A DNA stretch of 61,090 nucleotides from Pelagibacteraceae bacterium AG-439-F23 (GCA_003212415.1 QCPT01000004.1:1-61090), one strand, 5' to 3'. Positions 40,654 to 49,252 are shown, numbered from the stretch's first letter. Notes: generated by a model not told the origin, from the sequence alone. Program-made: numbers and translations.

Positions 40654-41817
40654 TTAACCTACAATTTTCTTGATATTTTCTAATGCTTGGGAAATATGAT
40701 CTTGTGAGGCTGCAAAACTAAATCTTACATAATCTATAGCTTTTTTTCCAAAAGCTGTACCTGGTACAATTGCTACTCCAGCTTCATGAAGGCATTTTTT
40801 TGTAAATTCTTTTCCAGTCATTCCAGTTCCTGTAACATTTGGAAAAGCATAAAATGCCCCTCCTGGTAAACTGCACTCAATTCCTTTAATGCTATTTAAT
40901 CCATCAAAAATTAATTTTCTTCTTTTGGTAAATTTTTCCATCATAAAATTAATTGGATCATCTGGACCATCTAAAGCAGCAATAGCTCCGAACTGAATAG
41001 CTGCATTTACGCATGAGTGATTGTTTACACAGAACTTAATAACGTGTTCTACAAGTTTTTCAGGCCACACTGACCAACCTAGTCTCCAACCTGTCATTGC
41101 GTAAGCCTTGCTCAATCCATCAAGAACAATTAATCGATCATATAATTCAGGATAATTAAAAAAAGTTGGCATTTTTTTTCCATCAAAAATTTGCCTGCTA
41201 TAAATTTCGTCACTTAAAATTACAACATTAGGAAATTTTTTTAATCCTTCTGCCAACTTATCTATTTTATCTTTTTCTGTGAATGCCCCAGTTGGATTAT
41301 TTGGATTATTTAATATTATTAATCGCGTTTTTTCATTAATTAAGGATAATACCTTTTCAGGATTAATTGAAAAATCTTTATTCTCAAGCATATTAATGGG
41401 AACTGCTTTTGCTCCAGTATAATTGATCATTGATTCATAGATTGGAAAACCTGGATCAGGATAAATTATTTCTGCACCAGGCTCTCCAAACAAAGTTATT
41501 GCATAGTACATTGTTGGTTTTCCCCCAGGCATTATAATTACTCTTTCCGGATCAATATCTGCATTATAAAGTTTTTTAATTTTTCTAGTTACGGCTTGTC
41601 TGCACTCAATAATTCCGTTTGGTAAAACATAACCATGATGACCATCATCTAACGCTTTTTTTGTAGCATCTACTACATGTTTTGGTGACTTAAAATCTGG
41701 TTGACCTAAACTTAAGTGAATTATTTTTTTCCCTTCGGTTTCTAATTTTTTAGCTTCTGCTAATATTTTAAATGCAGACTCGGTTCCTAATCTTTCAAGA
41801 TTTTTTGCAAGCTTCAT
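40654..41817 (-). CDS. PLP-dependent class I/II aminotransferase
   Basis: The 387-residue fold-type I aminotransferase has IIHLSLGQPDFKSPKHV, GGKPTMYYAI, NNPNNPTGAF (about 170-179), LSDEIYSRQIFDG, and the Schiff-base Lys at about 237 in DGLSKAYAMTGWRLGW, with the substrate arginine in VRFSFAASQDHI. It belongs to the aspartate/alanine aminotransferase-like group, but the amino donor cannot be read from sequence. It lies one base downstream of two 2-hydroxyacid dehydrogenases, which would supply 2-oxo acids that it could aminate, for example pyruvate or glyoxylate to alanine or glycine. Confidence 0.9.
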   Translation of the reverse strand: MKLAKNLERLGTESAFKILAEAKKLETEGKKIIHLSLGQPDFKSPKHVVDATKKALDDGHHGYVLPNGIIECRQAVTRKIKKLYNADIDPERVIIMPGGKPTMYYAITLFGEPGAEIIYPDPGFPIYESMINYTGAKAVPINMLENKDFSINPEKVLSLINEKTRLIILNNPNNPTGAFTEKDKIDKLAEGLKKFPNVVILSDEIYSRQIFDGKKMPTFFNYPELYDRLIVLDGLSKAYAMTGWRLGWSVWPEKLVEHVIKFCVNNHSCVNAAIQFGAIAALDGPDDPINFMMEKFTKRRKLIFDGLNSIKGIECSLPGGAFYAFPNVTGTGMTGKEFTKKCLHEAGVAIVPGTAFGKKAIDYVRFSFAASQDHISQALENIKKIVG

Positions 41818-41818
41818 A

Positions 41819-42970
41819 TTACTTTCTATAGATTAATTTTGACCTATTTAATTCTCCCACATTTTTACATCCCATTAATTTCATATCACGATTAATTTCT
41901 GTTTTTATGTTTTGTAAAATTTTTTCTACACCTTTTTGTCCTCCGGCTGCTAAAGCAAATAAATAACCTTTTCCAAAACTACATGCTTTTGCACCTAAAC
42001 TTAATGCTTTAAGAACGTGAGTTCCTCTTCTTACTCCACCATCAAGTATTACTTCTATTTTATCTCCAACTGCATCTACTATTTCAGCAAGTTGATCAAA
42101 TGGTGCACGAGAACCATCTAATTGTCTGCCTCCATGATTAGAAATCATGATAGCAGTACAACCAATATCAATTGCTTTCTTCGCATCTTCAACACTCATA
42201 ACTCCTTTTAAAGCAAAAGGTCCATTCCATTTTTTTACACAATACTCAGCATCTTTCCAATTCATTGCTGGATCGAATTGTTCATTTATGTAATCTATAA
42301 CTGATCTATCTATACTAGTTCCTTTTTGTGTCATGTGAACAATATTTGCTAATTTAAATTTTTCATGAATTAAATTATTTATTGTCCAGACTGGATGTAA
42401 TGCGAAACTTAATAAACTTCCTAATGTTAGTTTTGGTGGAGTAGTAAATCCCGTTCTTCTATCTCTTTCTCTATTGCCAGCTACTACAGTATCAACCGTT
42501 AAACACATGCTTCTAAAACCAGATTTTTTGCATCTTTCTAACAAGTTATCTGTAAGCCCTCTATCTCTATGAATATAAAGTTGAAAAAGTTTTGGGCCTT
42601 TATTTACCTTTGCAATTTCTTCGATACTTACTGTGCCCATTGTTGATGTACCAAATATAGTTCCCATTTTTTCTACAGCTTTTGCTGAAGCTCTTTCCCC
42701 TTCATGATGATAAAGCCGGTGCATCGCTGTAGCTGCAGGAAATAATGGAAAATCAATTTTTTCTCCTAAAACAGTAGTAGACATGTCAATATTTGAAACA
42801 TCATTTAAAACACTTGGAACCAAATCATAATCATTAAATGAACTTGTATTTCTACTTAAGGTAACTTCATCATCTGCTCCACCGTCAATATAATGAAATA
42901 TTGCTGATGGTAATTTTTTTTTAGCTAATTTTCTAAAGTCATTAAAATTATGACAATCTTTTAATTTCAT
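41819..42970 (-). CDS. FMN-dependent 2-hydroxyacid dehydrogenase (LldD/lactate oxidase family), copy 2
   Basis: The 383-residue member of the FMN-dependent alpha-hydroxyacid dehydrogenase family oxidises L-2-hydroxyacids such as L-lactate or glycolate. Its motifs are IFHYIDGGADDEVTL near the N terminus, LTVDTVVAGNRERDRRTGF, the FMN/substrate lysine in FALKGVMSVEDAK, and the catalytic ISNHGGRQLDGS (His279, Arg282). It overlaps the upstream paralogue by four bases and shares long identical stretches with it, so the pair is a tandem duplication. Quinone- or cytochrome-linked activity is more likely than oxygen use, but that is inference. Confidence 0.92.
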   Translation of the reverse strand: MKLKDCHNFNDFRKLAKKKLPSAIFHYIDGGADDEVTLSRNTSSFNDYDLVPSVLNDVSNIDMSTTVLGEKIDFPLFPAATAMHRLYHHEGERASAKAVEKMGTIFGTSTMGTVSIEEIAKVNKGPKLFQLYIHRDRGLTDNLLERCKKSGFRSMCLTVDTVVAGNRERDRRTGFTTPPKLTLGSLLSFALHPVWTINNLIHEKFKLANIVHMTQKGTSIDRSVIDYINEQFDPAMNWKDAEYCVKKWNGPFALKGVMSVEDAKKAIDIGCTAIMISNHGGRQLDGSRAPFDQLAEIVDAVGDKIEVILDGGVRRGTHVLKALSLGAKACSFGKGYLFALAAGGQKGVEKILQNIKTEINRDMKLMGCKNVGELNRSKLIYRK

Positions 42971-44121
42971 GTTTTTCTAAATCTTAAATTATTTCTGTTC
43001 AAATCACTTATCTTAGTACATCCCATTAGTTTCATGTCTCTCTCTATTTCTGCACGATATTGACTTAATGCTCTTTCAACCCCTGCTTGACCCGCACCAG
43101 CCAAAGCATAAAGATAAAGTCTTCCGCCAGAACATGCTTTTGCTCCTACCGAAAGTGCCTTAAGAATATGTGTTCCTCTTTGAATACCACCTTCACAAAT
43201 TACATCCATTTTATCTCCAACTGCATCAACTATAGCTGCTAATTGATCAAAAGGAGATCTTGAGCCATCTAGTTGTCTTCCACCATGATTTGAGACCATT
43301 ATTCCTGTGCAACCAATATCTAAAGCTCGTTTTGCATCTTCAACACTCATAACTCCTTTTAAAGCAAAATGTCCTCCCCATTGAGAGCATAGTTTTTCAG
43401 CGTCTTTCCAGTTCATAGATTGGTCAAGCATGGTAGAAAAATAATTTCCAATTGAAGTAGCAATATTAGTTCCTTCACTTACATGATCTTGTAAATGTGG
43501 CAATTCAAATTTTCCTTTAGTTAAATAATTAATAGCCCACATAGGTTTTGAAGCAAAACTAAACAAACTCGATGGCGTAAGTTTAGGAGGTGAAGTAAAA
43601 CCAGTTCTTAAATCTCTTTCACGGTTGCCTCCTGTTATAGTATCTACAGTTAAAGCCATAACATCAAATTTAGCAGCTTTAACTCTTTCCATTACAGCAT
43701 CGTTTAAACCTCTATCTTTATGAAAATAAAATTGAAACATTTTTGGAGTATCAATTAATGATGCTATCTCTTCAACACTTACAGTTGATAAAGCAGATAC
43801 TCCAAACATAGTATTAAATTTTTGAGCCGCTTTTCCAACTGCTCTTTCTCCATCATAATGAAAAAGTCTTTGCAAAGCTGTTGGCGCACAATAGAAAGGA
43901 AGATCTAGTTTTTTACCAAATATAGTAGTTGATAAATCTACATTTTCTACTCCTCTTAATACATTAGGAACTAAATCAACATCATTAAATGCAGAAGTGT
44001 TACGTCTATATGTAATTTCGTCATCAGCTGCTCCATCAATGTAGTGAAAAATTGGAGATGGTAATTTTTTTTTTGCTAATTTTCTAAAGTCATAAAAATT
44101 ATGACAATCCGTCAATTTCAT
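42967..44121 (-). CDS. FMN-dependent 2-hydroxyacid dehydrogenase (LldD/lactate oxidase family), copy 1
   Basis: This 384-residue paralogue of the next gene has the same motif order (IFHYIDGAADDEITY, LTVDTITGGNRERDLRTGF, FALKGVMSVEDAKRA, VSNHGGRQLDGS). It differs in the surface loops and in the middle region (FELPHLQDHVSEGTNIATSIG), which covers the active site and may change substrate range. It follows pagL by six bases and is coupled to copy 2 by an ATGA overlap. Whether the two copies form different isozymes or a hetero-oligomer cannot be told from sequence. Confidence 0.92.
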   Translation of the reverse strand: MKLTDCHNFYDFRKLAKKKLPSPIFHYIDGAADDEITYRRNTSAFNDVDLVPNVLRGVENVDLSTTIFGKKLDLPFYCAPTALQRLFHYDGERAVGKAAQKFNTMFGVSALSTVSVEEIASLIDTPKMFQFYFHKDRGLNDAVMERVKAAKFDVMALTVDTITGGNRERDLRTGFTSPPKLTPSSLFSFASKPMWAINYLTKGKFELPHLQDHVSEGTNIATSIGNYFSTMLDQSMNWKDAEKLCSQWGGHFALKGVMSVEDAKRALDIGCTGIMVSNHGGRQLDGSRSPFDQLAAIVDAVGDKMDVICEGGIQRGTHILKALSVGAKACSGGRLYLYALAGAGQAGVERALSQYRAEIERDMKLMGCTKISDLNRNNLRFRKT

Positions 44122-44127
44122 TTTATT

Positions 44128-44619
44128 TTAATATTTTTTTATAAAATTAATCATATAACTATTTGCTCCAGGATTTTTATCACCCAAACTAGCATTTGAT
44201 ATATGATTATAAGATATCCCGATTTCACTATCATTGGATAATTCGTAGGAAATTTGAATTTCTGTTTTAAATTCAATTACATGACCGAGATCTTTTCCGT
44301 CACCCTCACTGTATAATCCTGGAGTAAAACTTGGAGTAAAAGTTAATGCGCCTGATTTACTAGGAATTTGAAATCCAGTATAAATATAGCCTGCATTATC
44401 AGCAGTTATAAAAGCCCCTGTTACCGGCTGCAACGTTCCTAAAAAACTTTCTCTATATAAATTTTCGTTTATATGTTGAATTCCAAATAGATTTGATTTT
44501 TTACCTTCATCACTAAAATCAAACATGCCTGCATAAAAATTCCATTTATTTCCTGAATCAGCATTTGAAGATGTGCTGATAAAAAATATAATAAAAATTG
44601 CTCTTAATAATGTTTGCAT
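44128..44619 (-). CDS. pagL: Lipid A 3-O-deacylase, PagL-like outer membrane protein
   Basis: PagL-type enzymes are small outer-membrane beta-barrels that remove an acyl chain from lipid A. The 163-residue protein has a signal peptide (about 1-20), amphipathic beta strands, and the family's catalytic signature near the C terminus: GISYNHISNASLGDKNPGANSY, with His139 and Ser141. The final residues YMINFIKKY fit a beta-barrel terminus. It is between ccmH (16-base gap) and the first hydroxyacid dehydrogenase. The active-site match is good, but lipid A as the substrate in this organism is inference. Confidence 0.82.
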   Translation of the reverse strand: MQTLLRAIFIIFFISTSSNADSGNKWNFYAGMFDFSDEGKKSNLFGIQHINENLYRESFLGTLQPVTGAFITADNAGYIYTGFQIPSKSGALTFTPSFTPGLYSEGDGKDLGHVIEFKTEIQISYELSNDSEIGISYNHISNASLGDKNPGANSYMINFIKKY

Positions 44620-44635
44620 AAATAATTTTTTATTC

Positions 44636-45007
44636 TTACTTTATAGATACTTTTCTAATAATTAAAATACCGCCAAAAACAAACAAAATCAAAGGAATTG
44701 CCCACAGTAAAATAGTATTTTTGTTAATTTCTGGATCATAAACAATCCAATCTCCATATTTATTTTTTAGAAAATCATAAATTTCATTTTCATTTTTTCC
44801 TTCATTAATTTTTTTTTTAATTAATGTTTTCATACTTAAAGCAAAATCAGACTGTGAATCATAAATTGATTGGCCTTGACAAATTAAGCACCTTAAATTT
44901 TTTGAAATCTTATCGACTTGATCATAATTTTCAGCACTTAAATTATTTAGTAAAAGTAAGGTAAAACTGAGAATAAATAAAATAAATTTAGTTTTTTTCA
45001 TTTTCAA
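44636..45007 (-). CDS. ccmH: Cytochrome c maturation protein CcmH (thiol-disulfide subunit)
   Basis: CcmH keeps apocytochrome c CXXCH thiols reduced for heme ligation. The 123-residue protein has a signal peptide, the redox motif LRCLICQGQS (Cys40, Cys43), the conserved helical stretch that follows it (IYDSQSDFALSMKTLIKKKI), YGDWIVYDP, and a C-terminal membrane anchor (about 100-118). The TPR-containing CcmI part is absent, so this is the short alphaproteobacterial form. It overlaps ccmG by 20 bases. The third codon (45001) is an alternative start. Confidence 0.94.
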   Translation of the reverse strand: MKMKKTKFILFILSFTLLLLNNLSAENYDQVDKISKNLRCLICQGQSIYDSQSDFALSMKTLIKKKINEGKNENEIYDFLKNKYGDWIVYDPEINKNTILLWAIPLILFVFGGILIIRKVSIK

Positions 45008-45524
45008 TTATTTTTAATATTTCTTTAAATTTTACAGCATCCAAAGGTCCAATATATTTTGTTAGTATTTCTTTATTTTTATTATTTACCAAATAAGTTT
45101 CTGGTACACCGATAGCTCCAAGTTCAATAGATTTAGTGCCATCTAGATCTGTTAAAACTTCAGAATAAGGATTTCCCAAATCGGATAAAAATTTAACTGC
45201 ATTTGATTTTTTATCTTTATAATTAATTCCAATAATATTTATTTTATCTGTGCTCTTTAAATTTAATAAATAAATATGCTCATCTCTACAAGGTAAACAC
45301 CAGGATGCCCAAATATTTATTATTGAAAAATTATTATTATTAATAAGTTCTAACAACAAAACTTCTTTTTGATCATAAAGCTTTTTAAAAGTAAGGTTAG
45401 TTTCAATTTTATTTAAATTTTTTTCTGGAAAATAATTATTTGGTTTTTCTAATCCTTTTAAAAATATAAAAAAAATAAATAAACTAAATAATATTATGAT
45501 TATAAATTTTATATTTTTAATCAT
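44988..45524 (-). CDS. ccmG: Thiol:disulfide interchange protein CcmG/DsbE
   Basis: CcmG is a membrane-tethered periplasmic thioredoxin that reduces CcmH and apocytochrome c. From the ATG at 45524 the product has 178 residues: one N-terminal anchor (about 5-22) and a thioredoxin domain with WASWCLPCRDEH (Cys76, Cys79) and the cis-Pro loop GVPETYLV. The reading frame is open nine codons further upstream, but the 45524 start gives an ATGA-like overlap with the end of ccmF and puts charged residues before the anchor, so I prefer it. Confidence 0.92.
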   Translation of the reverse strand: MIKNIKFIIIILFSLFIFFIFLKGLEKPNNYFPEKNLNKIETNLTFKKLYDQKEVLLLELINNNNFSIINIWASWCLPCRDEHIYLLNLKSTDKINIIGINYKDKKSNAVKFLSDLGNPYSEVLTDLDGTKSIELGAIGVPETYLVNNKNKEILTKYIGPLDAVKFKEILKIIENEKN

Positions 45525-47388
45525 CTTTTTTAAAATAACTAATAATACCACCAGCAGATATAAGAATTATAGAAAACCAAATCCACATCATTAAAGGTTT
45601 GTACTGATATCTGACATTGTAATAACCATCGTCTTTTATAACGTTAAATACTAAAAAATTATCCGAATAAATTGTCGAGTTTATGTCTGCCTCACTAGTT
45701 AAAGTTTTTGGCTGATTATAAATTCTTACCTCTGGAATCAAATTTATACTGTCTTTACCGTCAGATACGCTAAAGTTTGCCACTAATGATTTATAATTAT
45801 TTTTTTCAACAATTTTTAAATTTTCAAATTTTATTGTTTTGTTTATAAATTCTCTTTTATCTCCAACTTTCATGTTAGATGTAAATTCTTTAGTAAAAAT
45901 TCCATTAAATAAAATACTGAGAATAAATAAACTAAAACCAAAATGAGATATTTTTTGTGACAATGTTGATTCCTTTGAAAAAAAATCTTTTATTGTTAAT
46001 AAAAATAGAAAAAAACCTAAACCAATCAATGGGATAATAAATAGATAGTTAACGCCATATAATTTAACTAACAGATATGAAACTATTATTGATAGGATTA
46101 ATAAAACAAGTTGGTTTAAATTAATTTTACTTAAATTATCTTTTATCCATTTTAATTTTGGTCCTACGGCCATAAATAGCATAAATGGTATTAAAAATGG
46201 TACAATCAATTTTTGATAAAAAGGTGGTCCAATTGAAATTTTAGAACTATTGATTACTTCTAAAAATATTGGATATACAGTTCCAATTAAAACAACTGAA
46301 AGAAAAAACATCATAAACCAATTATTTATTAAAATCGCAGTTTCTTTACTTACAAAAAAAGTTTTAGATAAATTTTTCATAATTTTTTTTTGAAAAATAA
46401 AAAAAATAAATATAGCTAACAAAACTAATACAAATAAAAAACATAATATAAAAATACCTCTGGATGGATCATTTGCAAAAGTATGTATAGAATTCAATAT
46501 TCCAGACCTAACTAAAAAAGTTCCACCCATACTTAATGAAAACGTGGCAATAGATAAAATGATTGTCCAAGATTGATAAATATTTCTTTTTTCTAAAACT
46601 ATAATTGTGTGCATTAATGCAGTTAAGCAAAACCAAGGCATCAAAGATACATTTTCAACTGGATCCCAAAACCAAAAACCTCCCCAACCAAGTTCATAAT
46701 AAGCCCAAATTGAACCAAGCAAAATTCCAATGGTTAAAAAGATCCAAGAAATAACTATCCATTTTTTAATATGTTTAGCCCAAATTTTATTCACCATTCC
46801 ACAAACTAAAGCGGCTAATGATGAAGAAAAAATTATAGATGTACCAACATATCCTAAATATAAAATAGGCGGATGAATTGCTAAAGCTGGGTCTTGCAAA
46901 ATTGGATTTAAACCTGTTCCTTCTTTTGGAACTGGAAATAAATTTAAGAAAGGATTTGAAGTAAAAAGAATGAATATTAAAAATCCAATTATAATTAATT
47001 CTTGGAATAATATAGTTAATAACCTGTATTTATTTAATAATTTTTTTGAACTAATTAAAAAAATAAATAAAAAAATAGTTAAAACTAATAACCATAAAAG
47101 TAAGCTTCCTTCATGGTTTCCCCATGATCCAGAGATTTTATAAAATAAAGGTTTTGTAGTATGAGAATTATTATAAACAGTTTCATTACTAAAATCAGAA
47201 ATTATAAATGCATAAATCAAACTAAAAAAACTTATTAAAACCATTAAAGACTGAACTGATAATGCTGAAAATATTTTACTATCTAAATTTTTAGATTTAC
47301 TTCTAATTGAATTAGATGATTGAAAAATTAAAAAAATGGATGCAAATAATGCAATGAATAAAGAATAGTTACCTATTTGATTGGACAC
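45517..47388 (-). CDS. ccmF: Heme lyase CcmF
   Basis: CcmF is the integral membrane synthetase that attaches heme to apocytochrome c. The 623-residue protein has about 13-15 membrane helices and the tryptophan-rich heme-handling WWD signature GWGGFWFWDPVENVSLMPW. Before it comes GTGLNPILQDPALAIHPPILYLGYVG, another strongly conserved CcmF segment. It overlaps ccmE by one base and ccmG by eight. Confidence 0.97.
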   Translation of the reverse strand: MSNQIGNYSLFIALFASIFLIFQSSNSIRSKSKNLDSKIFSALSVQSLMVLISFFSLIYAFIISDFSNETVYNNSHTTKPLFYKISGSWGNHEGSLLLWLLVLTIFLFIFLISSKKLLNKYRLLTILFQELIIIGFLIFILFTSNPFLNLFPVPKEGTGLNPILQDPALAIHPPILYLGYVGTSIIFSSSLAALVCGMVNKIWAKHIKKWIVISWIFLTIGILLGSIWAYYELGWGGFWFWDPVENVSLMPWFCLTALMHTIIVLEKRNIYQSWTIILSIATFSLSMGGTFLVRSGILNSIHTFANDPSRGIFILCFLFVLVLLAIFIFFIFQKKIMKNLSKTFFVSKETAILINNWFMMFFLSVVLIGTVYPIFLEVINSSKISIGPPFYQKLIVPFLIPFMLFMAVGPKLKWIKDNLSKINLNQLVLLILSIIVSYLLVKLYGVNYLFIIPLIGLGFFLFLLTIKDFFSKESTLSQKISHFGFSLFILSILFNGIFTKEFTSNMKVGDKREFINKTIKFENLKIVEKNNYKSLVANFSVSDGKDSINLIPEVRIYNQPKTLTSEADINSTIYSDNFLVFNVIKDDGYYNVRYQYKPLMMWIWFSIILISAGGIISYFKKDD

Positions 47389-47810
47389 TATTTATTTTCC
47401 TTTAAAGCTTCATTAACCTCAGGGGGCATATAATTCTCATCATGTTTTGCTAAAATTTTTACAGCTTTTAAATAATTTCTATCTTTTAAAAATCCCTCTG
47501 CAACAACTCCCTTACCTTCCTCAAATAAATTTGGTACTGAACCTTTGAAATTAACTATTAATTCATTTTTATAATCGGTTATTATAAAATTAATTTCTGA
47601 ATCATTTGTTTTAATTGAATTTTTTTTAACCATTCCGCCAACTCTAATTTTATTAGTTTCTAATTCAGGTAAATTTTTTACTTCTGTTGGAGATTTAAAA
47701 TATACAACATTTTCTTCTAATGATTTAAAAACTAAAAAAACTGTAAGTGCTACTGATAGAAAAATTAATAATATAAACAAGGCTCGTAATTTAACTTTCT
47801 TACCATACAT
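47388..47810 (-). CDS. ccmE: Heme chaperone CcmE
   Basis: CcmE binds heme covalently in the periplasm and hands it to CcmF. The 140-residue protein has one N-terminal membrane anchor (about 10-28), an OB-fold with [10 protein letters not shown] and [21 protein letters not shown], and the heme-binding histidine (about His123) in [13 protein letters not shown]. Its TAA overlaps the ccmF start codon. Confidence 0.97.
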   Translation of the reverse strand: MYGKKVKLRALFILLIFLSVALTVFLVFKSLEENVVYFKSPTEVKNLPELETNKIRVGGMVKKNSIKTNDSEINFIITDYKNELIVNFKGSVPNLFEEGKGVVAEGFLKDRNYLKAVKILAKHDENYMPPEVNEALKENK

Positions 47811-47822
47811 GAAGAAGTAAAG

Positions 47823-48056
47823 TTAAATTTTAGAGACAGAAGTTCTTGATAATAATTCTCTGTAAGTTTCTTGTTTTTTTGCTAACTCTATTTTTTCAGA
47901 AGATAAATTTTTGAATTTTGTATCAAATTTTTTCTGTTCTTTAATCAACTGAACTTTAATTACTGAGTATAAAATAAAAAAACTACTTAAGGTAAATATA
48001 AATGATGACCATACATATGCCCCATAACCATTCATAAATAATATTTCGTTTATCAT
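47823..48056 (-). CDS. ccmD: Heme exporter protein CcmD
   Basis: CcmD is a small single-span protein that stabilises the CcmABC-CcmE complex. The 77-residue product has the family-typical FMNGYGAYVWSSFIFTL followed by a charged cytoplasmic helix. It overlaps ccmC by four bases and is 12 bases before ccmE. Such small genes are easily missed, but the motif and context support it well. Confidence 0.9.
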   Translation of the reverse strand: MINEILFMNGYGAYVWSSFIFTLSSFFILYSVIKVQLIKEQKKFDTKFKNLSSEKIELAKKQETYRELLSRTSVSKI

Positions 48057-48760
48057 AATCTATCTAATCCTTTATTCTTAATTTTTATCAGTTCTGTATT
48101 ATATTTCATTAAAAATATCAAAAGCGAAAACAGTGCAAATGCCGCAGTCATTATTGCTAAAGGAACTAACATTGATGAGTGAATTGTAGTGTCTTTAAGC
48201 AAATTAATTGAAGCAGGCTGATGCAAAGTTGACCACCAATCCACTGAGAACTTGACTATTGGAACATTTATTAAACCAATAATTGCTATAAAGGAACTTA
48301 CCTTTGTTGCTTTTTCAGTATTATCAATAATTCTCCAAGATAAAATGAACATCAAATAAAATATTGCTAATAATAACATTGAAGTAATTCTTGCATCCCA
48401 TGCCCACCAGGTACCCCATGTAGGTCTACCCCATATCGAACCGGTAACAAGAGCGATAACATTAAATAAAAATCCAGAAGGCGCTAAACTTTTTGTTATC
48501 AATGAAAAGTTTTTATTTTTAATAATTAAAATTCCAAATGATAAAATTGAAATTAAAGAAAATATTCCTAATGAAATCCATGCCGATGGAACATGCACAT
48601 ACATTATCCGAACAGAGTCACTTTGTTTATAGTCTTCAGGTGATAATACCAAGGCCTCAAACAATCCTATTAATAAAACAATAATAAAAAGAGCAAAAAC
48701 AAATTTTCGTAATCTATTTATTATAATTAATGTATTATTTAGATTAAAATATTTTAGCAT
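48053..48760 (-). CDS. ccmC: Heme exporter/handling protein CcmC
   Basis: CcmC loads heme onto CcmE. The 235-residue protein has six membrane helices and the WWD motif WGTWWAWDARITSMLLLAIFY, with YVHVPSAWISLGIF before it and a conserved histidine in STLHQPASI after it. It is the first gene of a ccmC-D-E-F-G-H group. The ABC exporter genes ccmA and ccmB usually sit just before it but are not here, the preceding gene being hspQ-like. Confidence 0.96.
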   Translation of the reverse strand: MLKYFNLNNTLIIINRLRKFVFALFIIVLLIGLFEALVLSPEDYKQSDSVRIMYVHVPSAWISLGIFSLISILSFGILIIKNKNFSLITKSLAPSGFLFNVIALVTGSIWGRPTWGTWWAWDARITSMLLLAIFYLMFILSWRIIDNTEKATKVSSFIAIIGLINVPIVKFSVDWWSTLHQPASINLLKDTTIHSSMLVPLAIMTAAFALFSLLIFLMKYNTELIKIKNKGLDRL

Positions 48761-48807
48761 TAGTTTTATATAGCATAAATTTTTATGATTAAAATTTTTA
48801 GATGATC

Positions 48808-48866
48808 ATTCTGATCAAGAATAAAGAGGGAGATAAAAAAGAAGAATTATTATCCTTGATCAGAAT
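48808..48866. repeat. Perfect 12-bp inverted repeat in the hspQ-ccmC gap
   Basis: The arms at 48808-48819 (ATTCTGATCAAG) and 48855-48866 (CTTGATCAGAAT) are perfectly complementary, with a 35-base loop that is purine-rich on the plus strand and can pair a little further (48820-48824 with 48847-48851). The gap (48761-48931) holds no convincing gene. There is no U-run right after the stem on either strand, so it is not a classical terminator. It may be an operator, an RNA hairpin or a small RNA. Confidence 0.7.
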
Positions 48867-48931
48867 ATAGTACACAGTAAATAATTGTTGTGACAAAGAT
48901 TTGTAAGAATTGTGTTTAAATGTAGGCTAAT

Positions 48932-49252
48932 TTAATTAGAAGGCTTAAAATAGCTTGAACCTTTTCTACCTGAGAAAATCTCATTAATTAAAGGATGCTT
49001 TATTGGTTCTTCTGAATCGTCATTTAACAAGTTTTGTTCAGAAACATATGCTTCGTATGTTATTTCATCATTTTCTGCTAACAAATGATAAAACGGCTGA
49101 TCTTTTCTTGGTCTAACGTTCTTAGGTATAGACTGATACCATTCTTCTGAATTATTAAATTCAAAATCAACATCATATATTACACCTCTAAATTCAAAGT
49201 GTTTATGTTTAACAATATCGCCTATAGAAAATTTTGCTTTTTGAATACTCAC
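48932..49252 (-). CDS. hspQ: HspQ/YccV-like protein (hemimethylated DNA-binding domain)
   Basis: The 106-residue protein matches the YccV/HspQ domain: FSIGDIVKHKHFEFRGVIYDVDFEF, EEWYQSIPKNVRPRKDQPFYHLL, and TYEAYVSEQNL. In enterobacteria HspQ is a heat-shock factor that affects protease specificity, and the domain was first described for binding hemimethylated oriC. Which role applies here is not evident. The start is a GTG at 49252. It is divergent from yciB and upstream of the ccm genes. Confidence 0.88.
   Translation of the reverse strand: MSIQKAKFSIGDIVKHKHFEFRGVIYDVDFEFNNSEEWYQSIPKNVRPRKDQPFYHLLAENDEITYEAYVSEQNLLNDDSEEPIKHPLINEIFSGRKGSSYFKPSN

Noticed and set aside
44988..45551. ccmG start at 45551
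   Set aside because: It would overlap ccmF by 35 bases and place apolar residues before the anchor. The ATG at 45524 gives a tighter overlap and a better topology.
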